From assembly GCF_003123685.1 (NCBI RefSeq), contig NZ_QCYJ01000103.1:248001-312000 (forward strand): a stretch of DNA of 64,000 nucleotides. The letters run 5' to 3'. The translations under genes were made by a program, and so were the position numbers. Shown here in pieces: positions 9,101 through 17,556 of this stretch; position 1 is the first letter of the stretch, and every line of letters begins with the position of its first letter. The DNA comes from Nocardia aurea. GTDB lineage: Bacteria > Actinomycetota > Actinomycetes > Mycobacteriales > Mycobacteriaceae. The notes beneath the pieces are model-generated. The model was given only the letters and a program-made list of their open reading frames with translations, was not told the DNA's origin and searched no databases.

Positions 9101-12098
9101 GACACCGATCGGTGCCGACGACGATTTCTTCACCCTCGGCGGTACCTCGCTGTCGGCCACCCGGGTCGCGGCCCGGCTCTCGGTGACCGTCCGCACGTTG
9201 TTCGACGCGCCGACCGTCGCGGAACTGGCCGCCGTGCTCGCGGACGCGTCGGCGGCGCACCGTCCCGAACTCGTCGCGCTGCCGCGTCCCGAACTCGTAC
9301 CGCTCGCACCCGCGCAGTTGCGGCTGTGGCTGCTCAACCAACTGCTGCCCGATTCCGCCGCCTACCACCTGCCGGTCGCGGTGCGGCTGACCGGACCGGT
9401 GGACCGGACCGCCCTCGCGACCGCGCTGTACGCCGTGCTGGACCGGCACGAGGCGCTGCGCACCGTGTACCCGGAGGCGGGGACCTCCGCACGCCAACAC
9501 CTGTCGAGCGTCGCCGACGCGGCGACGGCCATCGATCTCGTACCGCACGAAATCGACGCCGATCTCACCGCGGCCGTGCACCGCTTCGCCGCCGAACCGT
9601 TCGACGTGGCGGTCGACCCGCCCGTGCGTGCCCGCCTGTTCCGGTCCGCCGGTGTCACCGACGAGCACGTGCTGGTCCTGGTCGCCCATCACATCGCCGC
9701 CGACGGTTGGTCGCTCGGTCCGTTGATCGCCGATCTCACCGCCGCGTACACGGCGGCGCGAGCCGGGACCGCGCCGACGTGGGATCCGCTGCCGGTGCGG
9801 TACGCCGACTACGCGCTGTGGCAGCACGCGCTGCTCGGCGACCCCGCCGACCCGGAATCGACCGTGTCGGGACACCTCGCCTACTGGCGTTCCGTGCTGG
9901 CCGATGCTCCCGACCGACTCCCGTTGCCGTCGCGGCGGGGGCGGCGCGGTGAGCGGGGTGAGCGCGGCGCGGCCGTCGCGGTCGACCTCGCCGCGCCGAG
10001 CCGCGCACTGGGTGACAGCACCCCGTTCATGGTGGCCTTCGCCGCCTACGCGGTGCTGCTGCACCGGCTCAGTGACCGCACCGACATGGTGATCGGCACA
10101 CCCGTGGCCGGACGTGGACATCCCGCGCTGGACCGGATGGTCGGCATGTTCGTCAACACGGTGCCGCTGCGGGTCCGGATCGATCCGGACAGCTCCTTCC
10201 GCGAGCTCGTCGCCGCCGTGCGCACACTCGCGCTCGACGCCTTCGACCACGCCGACATCCCGTTCGACCGCGTCATCGACGCCGTGGACGCACCCCGCGT
10301 GGAAGGCGGACATCCGTTGCTGCGCACGGTCTTCTCCTTCGAGAACCTGCCCGCGCCACCACCGCTGGTGCTCGACGGAATGCGCCTGGAACTGCTCGAT
10401 CTGCCCCGGGACACCGCGCAGTTCGACCTCACCCTCACCGTGCGGGAGAACCCGCCCCGCGCCACCTTCCGCTACGACACCGCGGTGTTCGACGCGGCCG
10501 ACGTCGACCATTTCGCCGCCGCCTACCGGACCGTCCTCGCCGCCGCTCTCGCCGATCCGGACCGCCCGGTCCGCGAGCTGGGAGATATCGCCGAGTTCGA
10601 CGGGACCGGCGCCGATACCGAACCGCGGGCGAGTCGGGCCACCGGTGACGTGCCGTCCGCACCGGCGACCGCCCGCGAACACGCCATCGCCGCGGTCTTC
10701 GCCGAAGTGCTCGGCCTGGATTCGGTGGGCCCCGACGACGACTTCTTCGAACTGGGCGGTACCTCGCTGCTGGTGTTCACCCTGCGAACCGCACTGGCCG
10801 ATCGACTCGGCCTGCACGTCGAGCCGCGCGCGCTGTTCGCGGCCGCGACCGTGCGCGCTCTCGCCTCGGCCGAGCACGACGCCGATCCGCGTCGCTTCGC
10901 CGAAACCCTGTCCGCCGACGCCGAACTCGACGACGAATTCACCGTCGACGGCCTGGAGCCCGCGGATCCGCAGGGGCCGCTGCTGCTCACCGGCGCCACC
11001 GGATTCCTCGGCGCCCACCTGCTGCGCGAACTGCTCGACAACACCGCCCGCGAGGTGTTCTGCCTCGTCCGCGCCACCGACCGGGCCGACGGGCTGCGCA
11101 GGCTGCGCGCCGCCCTGGCGAGTTACGACCTCGCCGCCGACGATCTGCCCGATCGCGTCACCGCCGTACCGGGTGATCTCGCCGAACCCCGGCTCGGACT
11201 GGACCGGGCGAGTTTCGACATGCTGGCGGGACGGCTCTCGGCCATCGTGCACAACGGCGCGCTGGTGAACCATCTCGCGACCTACGGGCAGTTGCGCGCC
11301 GCCAATGTGGGCGGCACCCGCGAGGTGCTGCGTCTCGCGGCCTCGACGCGGGCGATCCCGGTCCACCTGGTGTCGACCCTGGACGCGGTGCTCGGCCCGG
11401 ACCGCACCGGTTTCGTCGACGAGAACACCGAGATCACGGCGGCCGAGGTGAACAGGCACGGCTACGTCGCGGGCAAATGGGTGGCCGAACAACTGGTACT
11501 GCGCGCGGGCGAACGCGGCTTGCCGGTCGCGGTGTACCGCCCGGGCCTGGTCGGCGCTTCGGCACGCACCGGCGCGATATCGGCCGACGACTCGCTGTGG
11601 ACGATGGTCCGCGCCGCGGCACTGCTCGGGACCGCGCCAGAGGTGGGTGACGCGGTGGTGTCGCTCGCACCCGTCGACTACGTCGCCGCGGGGATCGCGG
11701 CACTGGTCGTGCGTGGTATCCCGGACGGCGAGCGCTACCACCTGGTGAACACCGAGCCGACCCCGGTCGCGGAACTGCTGGCCGGACTGGTGCGCCTGGG
11801 CTACCCGATGCGCACGGTCACCCCGGAACAAGCCCAGCTGGTACTCGCCGAACGACTCGGCGCGCACGGTGCGGTGGCAGGCGACGATCTGGCCCGAGCC
11901 GCGCTGCTCGTCGGTAATTACGTCGACGTGGACGCGAACGGCCTGGCGGATCTGGTACTCGACGACACCGCGACCGGCGCCGCGCTGCGCGGCACCGGAA
12001 TCAGGTGCCCGAGGGTCGACGGCGCCGTGATCGACCGTTGTCTGCGCAGATTCCAGGAAACGGGTCTGCTCGCGCCCGCCCGGTCCGCGGTGCGATAA
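6183..12098 (+). CDS. Nonribosomal peptide synthetase, C-A-T-C-T-R, probably iron-regulated
   Basis: This 1971-residue synthetase has a condensation domain (about 5-430, HHLVLDG at 137), an adenylation domain (about 445-940; A3 YTSGSTGRPKG near 605, YRTGDL near 822, NGKLD near 931) and a carrier domain (LGGTSL near 985). A second condensation domain (about 1040-1460, HHIAADG near 1168), a second carrier (LGGTSL near 1527) and a C-terminal thioester reductase (TGATGFLG near 1603, YxxxK in YVAGK near 1760) follow. No adenylation domain sits between the second C and the second T. Reductive release would give an aldehyde or alcohol. The lysine-binding position of the A pocket is present, with an acidic residue at the 330-equivalent, but specificity is unclear. 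The iron box suggests a siderophore-type product. No MbtH or tailoring gene is adjacent. Confidence 0.9.
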   Translation: MEPDRDTKLPLTSAQREVWFAQNLHGDVPLTITQYTDVTGPLDRGVYAAAARYAARELGGYLGFGVDDDGTPWQRLEFDQYDDVDFLDMTAEPDPHAAALAWIGRDRGKPVDVTVDAPMWSTILRIGPQRHLVYTRAHHLVLDGYGAMTLARRHAQIYEQMLEGVELAPPALGTPEILLEADRAYRSSTRFETDRRYWAERVDGSPEAVGLATRPGDLAAHSVVVGADLDATPLERASGDAGTAAVLVAVFGGYLARVTCAPEVTLSLPVAARTTAALRRAAGLVSNVVPLRLPVPESARLTDLMTHARAELSGALRHQRYRGEDVIRDAEGGGTRYGARDFGPAVNIMNFQSSVELGPARGTLHLLGTGPVPDLTLNVYPGSVNGLRVEFEGNPNRYTPAELAAHHARFLRLLDHLTGDPSATVGGFDLVDDEQRRALVPWRGPETGPVETLAALIASAVRRDPDGTAVVYGESRWTYRDFDIHTDVLARALIEAGAGPERLVVTLLERSAESVAAVWAVTKAGAAFVPVDPSYPDERIDYVLADSGAEIALTTAEYADRLPEGTRVILLDDLLSTPPGEYRGPVTDTERTAALSAAHPAYLIYTSGSTGRPKGVMVTHGGLANLAAERRDRYALRPGAVALHHASPGFDMAVGEQLCALAGAATLIVAPRFVVAGPDLAELMRRERVSNAIITPAVLATLDPAALPELTVLGVGGEAIRSDLVDAWAPGRLMRNGYGPTEATDIATIGELVDGRPVTIGAPLRGFHAVVLDVALRPVPPGVLGELYLGGPALARGYHGRAALTSDRFVADPFGPPGGRLYRTGDLVTVTPAGSGYALLYHGRGDLQIKVRGHRIEPGEIETVLTSLPGIARAAVTAHTDPRTGTHLVAYLVAAPGAGIARPAVRAAVARLLPSYLRPAAYEVLETLPLTTNGKLDTRRLPAPVFGQNEFRAPAGVAEERVAAVFAEVLEPSTPIGADDDFFTLGGTSLSATRVAARLSVTVRTLFDAPTVAELAAVLADASAAHRPELVALPRPELVPLAPAQLRLWLLNQLLPDSAAYHLPVAVRLTGPVDRTALATALYAVLDRHEALRTVYPEAGTSARQHLSSVADAATAIDLVPHEIDADLTAAVHRFAAEPFDVAVDPPVRARLFRSAGVTDEHVLVLVAHHIAADGWSLGPLIADLTAAYTAARAGTAPTWDPLPVRYADYALWQHALLGDPADPESTVSGHLAYWRSVLADAPDRLPLPSRRGRRGERGERGAAVAVDLAAPSRALGDSTPFMVAFAAYAVLLHRLSDRTDMVIGTPVAGRGHPALDRMVGMFVNTVPLRVRIDPDSSFRELVAAVRTLALDAFDHADIPFDRVIDAVDAPRVEGGHPLLRTVFSFENLPAPPPLVLDGMRLELLDLPRDTAQFDLTLTVRENPPRATFRYDTAVFDAADVDHFAAAYRTVLAAALADPDRPVRELGDIAEFDGTGADTEPRASRATGDVPSAPATAREHAIAAVFAEVLGLDSVGPDDDFFELGGTSLLVFTLRTALADRLGLHVEPRALFAAATVRALASAEHDADPRRFAETLSADAELDDEFTVDGLEPADPQGPLLLTGATGFLGAHLLRELLDNTAREVFCLVRATDRADGLRRLRAALASYDLAADDLPDRVTAVPGDLAEPRLGLDRASFDMLAGRLSAIVHNGALVNHLATYGQLRAANVGGTREVLRLAASTRAIPVHLVSTLDAVLGPDRTGFVDENTEITAAEVNRHGYVAGKWVAEQLVLRAGERGLPVAVYRPGLVGASARTGAISADDSLWTMVRAAALLGTAPEVGDAVVSLAPVDYVAAGIAALVVRGIPDGERYHLVNTEPTPVAELLAGLVRLGYPMRTVTPEQAQLVLAERLGAHGAVAGDDLARAALLVGNYVDVDANGLADLVLDDTATGAALRGTGIRCPRVDGAVIDRCLRRFQETGLLAPARSAVR

Positions 12099-12099
12099 C

Positions 12100-12140
12100 C
12101 GATTCGGCCGGTAGCCGAACCCGCGCTACCGGCCGAATCG
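12100..12140. terminator. Bidirectional terminator hairpin after the NRPS gene
   Basis: A perfect 16-bp stem (12100-12115 with 12125-12140, arm CGATTCGGCCGGTAGC) and a 9-base loop start directly after the NRPS stop codon. There is no U-tract, which is usual for high-GC actinobacteria. The convergent aldehyde dehydrogenase gene lies on the other side. Confidence 0.8.
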
Positions 12141-12152
12141 CACCCCATCGAG

Positions 12153-12252
12153 CACCGGGACGTCACCGCCGTCGCGGCGACGTCCCGGTGAGCACCGCCG
12201 CGAGGGCGGTGCACGACGGTCCGTCGCGGTGCACCTGGGCGTGCACCGCGAC
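12153..12252. repeat. Cluster of three further hairpins between convergent genes
   Basis: Three inverted repeats lie end to end: a 12-bp stem at 12153-12164/12179-12190 (CACCGGGACGTC) whose loop carries a further small stem, an 8-bp stem at 12192-12199/12205-12212 (GCACCGCC), and a 12-bp stem at 12223-12234/12241-12252 (GTCGCGGTGCAC). With the terminator at 12100 they fill the intergenic space between the NRPS and the dehydrogenase. Confidence 0.75.
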
Positions 12253-12269
12253 GAACTGTCCCGCGTCGG

Positions 12270-13727
12270 TCAGAGCTGGACCCAGACCGACTTGGCCTTC
12301 ATGTAACCCTCGATGCCTTCCTTGCCGAACTCGTGGCCCCAGCCGGACTGCTTGTAGCCGCCGAAGGGGACGCCGTGGTCGAAGACCAGTTGGCAGTTGA
12401 GCGAGACGGTGCCCGCGTCGAGCCGCCTGGCGAGGTTGTGCGCGCGGCTGAGGTTGGTCGTCCACGCGGTGGCGGCCAGACCGTAGGTGGTGTCGTTGGC
12501 CATCGCGACGGCCTCGTCGTCGCTGTCGAACGGCAGGACGGTGACCACGGGGCCGAAGATCTCCTCCTTGTACAGCCTGCTGGTCGCGGGATCGACGTTC
12601 GCGAGCACGGTCGGGTGCACGAAGTAGCCGGTGCGGTCGAGCCGATGTCCGCCGGTGACGACCTCGACACCGTCCTTCTTGCCCTCGTCGAGGTAGCCCA
12701 TGACGCGCTCGAGCTGCTTCTGGCTGATCAGCGGGCCGATCATCGAGCCCTCTTCCTTGGGCCCACCGAGCTTGAGGTTGTTCGCCACGGTCGCGATACC
12801 TTCCACGACCTGGTCGTAGACACCGCGCTGGACGAAGATGCGCGAACCGCAGACGCAGCCCTGGCCGGAATGCACGAAGATACCCATCGCCGCCATCATG
12901 ATGGCCATGTTCAGATCGGCGTCGTCGTAGATCAGGACCGGCGACTTGCCGCCGAGTTCGAGCATGACCTTCTTGAGGTTGCCCGCCGAGGCCTGCACGA
13001 TCTTCTTGCCGACCTCGGTCGAGCCGGTGAAGGCGATCTTCTCGACATCGGGATGCGCGGTGAGCGCGGCGCCCGCGGTGTGGCCGTAGCCGGTCACCAG
13101 GTTGACGACGCCGTCGGGAACGCCCGCCTCGCGAATGATCCGGTCGAGCAGCACCGCCGACAGCGGCGTCTCCTCGGCGGGTTTGACGATGGTGCTACAG
13201 CCCGCGGCCAGGGCGGGCGCGATCTTGGCGCACGCGTTGAAGACCGGGCCGTTCCACGGGAAGATCAGGCCGACCACGCCGTAGGGCTCTTTGAGGGTGT
13301 AGGCGTGCATCTCGGCGAACGCGCCGGAGACGCCGCCCTGCATCTGCACCTCGTGCGCGGTGCCGTTGACCTTGGTGCACCAGCCCGCGTAGTAGCGGAA
13401 GAACTCCGCGCAGGTCGGCACGATCATCTTCGCCTGGGCCAGCGGCATGCCGGTGTTGAGGGAATCCAGTTCGGCGAGTTCGTCGAGGTAGTGGTCCATC
13501 AGATCCGCGATGCGCCACATGATCTTGGCCTTCTCGCGCCCGGGCAGACCGTTCCAGACACCCGATTCGAACGACGCCTTCGCACGGGCCACGGCCTCGT
13601 TCACCGCGTCCTCGCCGCAGTCGGTGAACTCGGTGATCTGCTCCTCGGTCACCGGATCGATGATCGGAATGACATCACCCGTGCCGGGGCGCTTCTGTAT
13701 TTCGTCCAAAATCGACTGCAGCGTCAT
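12270..13727 (-). CDS. NAD(P)-dependent aldehyde dehydrogenase
   Basis: This full-length ALDH (485 residues) oxidises an aldehyde to the carboxylate. It contains the NAD-binding and catalytic landmarks FPWNGP, KPAEETPLSA, FTGSTEVGK, the general base Glu in LELGGKSP and the nucleophilic Cys in GQGCVCGSR, plus the C-terminal PFGGYKQSG. The usual Ala two residues after the catalytic Cys is Cys here. It is convergent with the NRPS gene, so it is not in an operon with it, although an aldehyde-releasing NRPS next to an ALDH is suggestive. The substrate cannot be told from the sequence. Confidence 0.92.
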   Translation of the reverse strand: MTLQSILDEIQKRPGTGDVIPIIDPVTEEQITEFTDCGEDAVNEAVARAKASFESGVWNGLPGREKAKIMWRIADLMDHYLDELAELDSLNTGMPLAQAKMIVPTCAEFFRYYAGWCTKVNGTAHEVQMQGGVSGAFAEMHAYTLKEPYGVVGLIFPWNGPVFNACAKIAPALAAGCSTIVKPAEETPLSAVLLDRIIREAGVPDGVVNLVTGYGHTAGAALTAHPDVEKIAFTGSTEVGKKIVQASAGNLKKVMLELGGKSPVLIYDDADLNMAIMMAAMGIFVHSGQGCVCGSRIFVQRGVYDQVVEGIATVANNLKLGGPKEEGSMIGPLISQKQLERVMGYLDEGKKDGVEVVTGGHRLDRTGYFVHPTVLANVDPATSRLYKEEIFGPVVTVLPFDSDDEAVAMANDTTYGLAATAWTTNLSRAHNLARRLDAGTVSLNCQLVFDHGVPFGGYKQSGWGHEFGKEGIEGYMKAKSVWVQL

Positions 13728-14060
13728 TGCGGATTCCTTCTCGTGGCCGAGGCAATCGATGCGATTCGAATGCTGTGCACTTGCTTAGCATCGCGGTGGA
13801 GGTCCGGTCAAGGTCTTCGGGCCGCGCGCGGGATCGCCGTGCGGCGGCCGGGATTCGCGCGTCGGGCGGGGTCCGCTTCGCCCGGTCGCGGGCCATTTAC
13901 CGGCACCGCGCTCTGTGGGATGATCATGTGCCCGGCCCGATGCGCCGGTTTGTCATCGGTGGACGCGCTGAAGCCGTCACCGCCGCCGTGTGAACACAAC
14001 ACTCGAACCGTCCGGGTCACGTGGAGCGCGCAGAGTTCCCCGTCCGGCACGAGGAGACTC
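13728..14060. other. Divergent promoter region between ALDH and sigma factor genes
   Basis: These 333 bases lie between two outward-facing genes. Near the dehydrogenase start there is a loose dyad, ATGCT...AGCAT (around 13772-13795). A GAGGAG ribosome site at 14051 serves the sigma factor. I found no convincing SigF-type self-promoter and no coding sequence. Confidence 0.45.
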
Positions 14061-14882
14061 ATGGCATCGACGATCGTGCACGACAGTGACGCCGCGACCC
14101 GGGTGGGGCGAACCCGTGCCGACGGCTACGACGATATCGAGCCGCGATTGGCGCGGCTGGCGTCGATCCCGCCCGGCGATCCGCAGCGCGCGGTGCTGCG
14201 CGAGGAGATCGTGCGATGTTGTCTGCCGCTGGCCGACCACATCGCTCGTAGATTCACCGGCCGCGGCGAGACCTACGACGACCTGCATCAGATCGCCTCG
14301 CTCGGTCTGGTACTCGCGGTGGACCGGTTCGACCCGGACCGCGGATCGAATTTCCTCGCCTTCGCCGTCCCGACGATCATGGGCGAGGTGCGCAGGCATT
14401 TCCGCGACCACACGTGGGCGGTCCGGGTGCCGCGACGGATCAAGGATCTCAAGCTCACCCTCGGTCCCGCGGTCGAAGCGCTGTCGCAGCGCCTGGAGCG
14501 GCCGCCGACCGCCGTCGAGATCGCCGTCGAACTCGACGCGGATCTGACCGAGGTGACCCAGGCGCTGCTGGCGGCCAACGCGTATCGGACCGATTCCCTC
14601 GACAGCGCCGCCCAGACCTCCGACGCGGAGATCCACGCCGGCCCGGTCACCGAAACCATGGGCGACGACGACCCGGGTTACGGCCTGGCCGAGGACGCAC
14701 TCACCGTCGCCCCACTACTGGCCGAACTGTCCGATATCGACCGCGCGGTCCTGCGCCTGCGTTTCTTCGAAGGGCAGAGCCAGTCCCGGATCGCCGAACG
14801 GCTGGGTGTCTCGCAGATGCACATCTCACGGACATTGACCCGGATACTGGCGGATCTGCGCGAACGCGCACTCGGAGACTGA
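14061..14882 (+). CDS. RNA polymerase sigma factor, SigF/SigB/SigG (group 3) type
   Basis: The 273-residue sigma factor lacks region 1.1. Region 2 is seen in DHIARRFTGRGETYDDLHQIASLGLVLAVDRFDP and the -10 recognition helix FAVPTIMGEVRRHFRDHTWAVRVPRR, region 3 in ERPPTAVEIAVELD, and region 4 with its HTH in FFEGQSQSRIAERLGVSQMHISRTLTRIL. This matches the SigF/SigB family used for general stress and late growth in actinobacteria. ATG 14061 follows GAGGAG by four bases; the same frame stays open far upstream but antisense to the dehydrogenase. No anti-sigma (RsbW-like) gene is adjacent, so it is probably controlled from elsewhere. Confidence 0.9.
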   Translation: MASTIVHDSDAATRVGRTRADGYDDIEPRLARLASIPPGDPQRAVLREEIVRCCLPLADHIARRFTGRGETYDDLHQIASLGLVLAVDRFDPDRGSNFLAFAVPTIMGEVRRHFRDHTWAVRVPRRIKDLKLTLGPAVEALSQRLERPPTAVEIAVELDADLTEVTQALLAANAYRTDSLDSAAQTSDAEIHAGPVTETMGDDDPGYGLAEDALTVAPLLAELSDIDRAVLRLRFFEGQSQSRIAERLGVSQMHISRTLTRILADLRERALGD

Positions 14883-14899
14883 CGGGGGCTCCTCCACAC

Positions 14900-14965
14900 A
14901 CGTCCGAAACACCACCGACGGCTCGGCGGCGCTGTGCCCGCCGGGCCGTCGTGGCGTTCGGACGT
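14900..14965 (+). terminator. Long imperfect hairpin after the sigma factor gene
   Basis: ACGTCCGAA (14900-14908) pairs with TTCGGACGT (14957-14965). Inside, ACCAC, GACGG and CGGCGG pair with CCGCCG, CCGTC and GTGG in order with small bulges. It begins 18 bases after the sigma factor stop and probably ends that transcript. Confidence 0.65.
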
Positions 14966-15009
14966 CGTGATCACGTCCGCGGGCAGCGTCGGGAGCGCGT
15001 CCTCCGAGC

Positions 15010-15025
15010 TGTGATTTAGATCACA
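15010..15025 (+). promoter_or_regulatory. CRP-family binding site upstream of the first SulP-CA gene
   Basis: TGTGATTTAGATCACA is a complete match to the CRP core TGTGA-N6-TCACA and extends to an 18-base dyad with flanking C and G. It lies 60 bases (start to start) before a motif shared with the paralogous gene. Mycobacterial and corynebacterial CRP-like proteins use this core. Confidence 0.75.
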
Positions 15026-15069
15026 GTTAGGTCGCGGTTGTCTCCTTCGACTTCAAAAGCTTTTCATAT

Positions 15070-15089
15070 GTTTTGCGAAGTCTTTACCA
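15070..15089 (+). promoter_or_regulatory. Shared 20-base element upstream of SulP-CA gene 1
   Basis: GTTTTGCGAAGTCTTTACCA is repeated with one mismatch at 17557-17576, upstream of the second SulP-CA gene. It contains an imperfect dyad of the type TGSTAA-N4-TTACCA, so it may be an operator or part of the promoter. It lies 127 bases before the start codon, which implies a long leader. Confidence 0.65.
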
Positions 15090-15216
15090 TTTGGGCGACC
15101 TGCGTTCCCTCGGGTCGCGTTCCACGAGAGGCTCGAGCTTCGCCCGCCACTCGCCTTCGATGCCAGTACATGTTCGACCGATGAACCGGATCCGCGCGAT
15201 CCGGCGAAGGAGAATT

Positions 15217-17439
15217 ATGTCCACCGACACCGATTCCGTACCGCGGACGTCGCGGCTCCACGCTCTCGTCCACCACCGGGTGCTCCGTCACGATGTGCCC
15301 GCGTCGGTGGTCGTCTTCCTTGTCGCACTACCCCTTTCACTCGGCATCGCGGTCGCCTCCGGCGCGCCGGTCGCCGCGGGACTGATCGCCGCGGTGGTCG
15401 GCGGCGTCGTCGCGGGCGCCGTCGGCGGATCGGCGGTGCAGGTGAGCGGGCCAACGGCCAGTCTCACCGTGGTGGTGGCCGAATCCGTGCACCACTTCGG
15501 TTGGGCCGTCACCTGTTTCGTCACCGTCGGCGCGGGCCTGCTCCAGATCCTGTTCGGGCTCAGCCGGATCGCGCGCGGGGCCCTCGCGATCGCGCCGGTG
15601 GTCGTGCACGGGATGCTCGCCGGGATCGGCGTCATCATCGCGCTGCAACAGGTGCACGTACTGCTCGGCGGCAATTCACTGAGCTCGTCCCTCCAGAGTG
15701 TGATCCAGCTACCGCATCAACTGATGTCGGTGCACAAGGGCGACCTGTGCATGGGACTGGTGGTCATCGCCATCCTGATCTGCTGGAAATTCGCGCCGCG
15801 GCCGGTGCGTGTGGTGCCGGGACCGCTGGTCGCCGTGGTCGTCGCGACGGTGCTGTCGCTCGCGCTGCCGACCCACGTGGAGCGGTTGGTGCTCGACGGC
15901 TCACTGGTGGACGCGATCGGCCTGCCCGCGCTGCCGCACGGCGGCTGGTTCGCGATCGGCATGACGATGGTGACCGTCGCGCTGATCGCGAGTGTCGAAA
16001 CCCTGCTGTCGGCGGTCGCGGTCGACAAGGCGCGTCCCGGCGTGGCGACCGATTTCGATCGCGAACTCGTCGGGCAGGGCGCGGCGAACGTCACCTCGGG
16101 GTTGCTCGGCGGCCTGCCGATCGCGGCGGTCATCGTGCGCAGCGTGACCAACGCCAACGCGGGCGCGCAGACCAGGGCCGCGACCGTGCTGCACGGCCTG
16201 TGGATCCTGCTGTTCGCGGTCGCCCTGGCCGCGGTGGTGCAGCAGGTCCCCAAGGCCGCACTGGCCGGACTGCTCATCCTGATCGGCGCGCAGTTGGTCA
16301 AACTGGCGCATATCCGGCTGGCGCGGCGCACCGGCGAACTGTACGTCTACCTCGCCACCGTACTCGGTGTGGTGTTCTGGAATCTGTTGCTGGGCATGCT
16401 GATCGGGCTCGCGCTGTCGTTCGCGCTGCTGCTGTGGCGGGTGGTCAGGGTGACGATCTGCGCCGGACCCGTCGCGGAGACGGGCCGCTGGAAGGTCACC
16501 GTCGACGGCACCTGCACCTTCCTGGCACTGCCGAAACTCACCGCCGAACTGGCGAAGGTGCCCGCGGGTCCGCCGGTCACCGTGCAGTTGACGGTCGACT
16601 TCCTCGATCACGCCTCCTACGAGGTACTCACCGAATGGGCGCGCCGACGCGAATCCGAGGGCGGCACGGTCGATTTCGTGGAGATCGGCACCGCGCGCAT
16701 GGCGGCGGCGCCCGCCGGACCGCCCGAGCGCGGTCACTCCCGGCAGGTGCTCGACCGGGTGATCGGCCCGCGGCGGCGCAGCGGCGGCCGTGTCGACCCG
16801 ATCGCCGCCGGTATCGCGTCCTATCACCGTGGTCACGCCCATCTGATGCGGCCGCATCTGAACGAACTCCGCGATCGTCACGACGCCCACTCCTTCTTCC
16901 TCACCTGCGCCGACGCGCGGATCGTGCCGAACGTGATCACCGACAGCGGTCCCGGTGACCTGTTCACCGTCCGCAATGTCGGCAACCTGGTGCCGGTCGG
17001 CGGCAGCGATATCTCGGTGGAGGCCGCGCTGATCTACGCGCTGGAGAAATTGGACGTCCGCGCGGTCGTGGTCTGCGGGCATTCCGGGTGCGGGGCGATG
17101 GAGGCACTGCACCGCGAGGTGCAGGCCGATCCCGGCTTCGGCGACTGGCTGGCATACGCCCGGCCGAGTCTGGACCGATTCCGGCTGGGACATCCGGTGG
17201 CGGCCGCGGCGGCTCTCGCGGGCTTCGGCGAGGTGGACCAGTTGGGCATGGTGAACGTGGCCGTCCAGCTGGAATCGCTGCTGGCCTATCCGGCGGTGCG
17301 CCGCGGCGTCGAGGAACGCGGCGTCGCGGTATCCGGGCTGTTCTTCGACCTGGCGACCGCGCGGGTGATCGAGGTGACCGTGGACGGGATCGCCGATTTC
17401 GACGACAGAGGCGTCCGCGTCATCGCCGAGCCGGTCTGA
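15217..17439 (+). CDS. SulP-family anion (bicarbonate-type) transporter fused to beta-carbonic anhydrase, copy 1
   Basis: 740 residues. The N-terminal half (about 20-410) is a polytopic SulP transporter: LVALPLSLGIAVASGAPVAAG is the usual TM1 signature and many further helices follow. A short soluble region with STAS-like features (VTVQLTVDFLDHASYEVLTEWA) follows, and then a beta-class carbonic anhydrase (about 530-740). The zinc site is intact: Cys and the Asp/Arg dyad in CADARIVPN, and His and Cys in CGHSGCGAM. Such fusions are thought to couple bicarbonate transport with CO2/HCO3- interconversion at the membrane. The ATG at 15217 follows GAAGGAG. A close paralogue lies directly downstream. 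Confidence 0.9.
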   Translation: MSTDTDSVPRTSRLHALVHHRVLRHDVPASVVVFLVALPLSLGIAVASGAPVAAGLIAAVVGGVVAGAVGGSAVQVSGPTASLTVVVAESVHHFGWAVTCFVTVGAGLLQILFGLSRIARGALAIAPVVVHGMLAGIGVIIALQQVHVLLGGNSLSSSLQSVIQLPHQLMSVHKGDLCMGLVVIAILICWKFAPRPVRVVPGPLVAVVVATVLSLALPTHVERLVLDGSLVDAIGLPALPHGGWFAIGMTMVTVALIASVETLLSAVAVDKARPGVATDFDRELVGQGAANVTSGLLGGLPIAAVIVRSVTNANAGAQTRAATVLHGLWILLFAVALAAVVQQVPKAALAGLLILIGAQLVKLAHIRLARRTGELYVYLATVLGVVFWNLLLGMLIGLALSFALLLWRVVRVTICAGPVAETGRWKVTVDGTCTFLALPKLTAELAKVPAGPPVTVQLTVDFLDHASYEVLTEWARRRESEGGTVDFVEIGTARMAAAPAGPPERGHSRQVLDRVIGPRRRSGGRVDPIAAGIASYHRGHAHLMRPHLNELRDRHDAHSFFLTCADARIVPNVITDSGPGDLFTVRNVGNLVPVGGSDISVEAALIYALEKLDVRAVVVCGHSGCGAMEALHREVQADPGFGDWLAYARPSLDRFRLGHPVAAAAALAGFGEVDQLGMVNVAVQLESLLAYPAVRRGVEERGVAVSGLFFDLATARVIEVTVDGIADFDDRGVRVIAEPV

Positions 17440-17495
17440 GGTCCTGTCCGTGACCTTTCCGTGTTGTTCGATCCGGTGTCACGCCGGGACGGCGG

Positions 17496-17511
17496 TGTGG
17501 AGCGGATCACA
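17496..17511 (+). promoter_or_regulatory. CRP-like site upstream of SulP-CA gene 2
   Basis: TGTGGAGCGGATCACA differs from the CRP core TGTGA-N6-TCACA at one position. It starts 61 bases before the shared element at 17557, almost exactly the spacing seen upstream of copy 1 (60 bases). The conserved arrangement is better evidence than either site alone. Confidence 0.6.
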
Positions 17512-17556
17512 TCGGAACTCTTGTATCGAACGAGACACTGCTCGGCAAATTCTCAG

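Noticed and set aside
9003..11867. 954-codon open frame on the minus strand inside the NRPS gene
   Set aside because: It is wholly antisense to a gene with complete domain motifs, has Arg/Gly/His-rich composition typical of a shadow frame in GC-rich DNA, and shows no recognisable domain.
13940..13975. Possible SigF self-promoter (GGTTT near 13947)
   Set aside because: No GGGTA-like element follows at 15-17 bases; the best candidate reads GAAGC.
12333..14060. Long upstream extension of the sigma factor frame
   Set aside because: It is antisense to the aldehyde dehydrogenase and lacks sigma-factor motifs; the ATG at 14061 has a good GAGGAG site.
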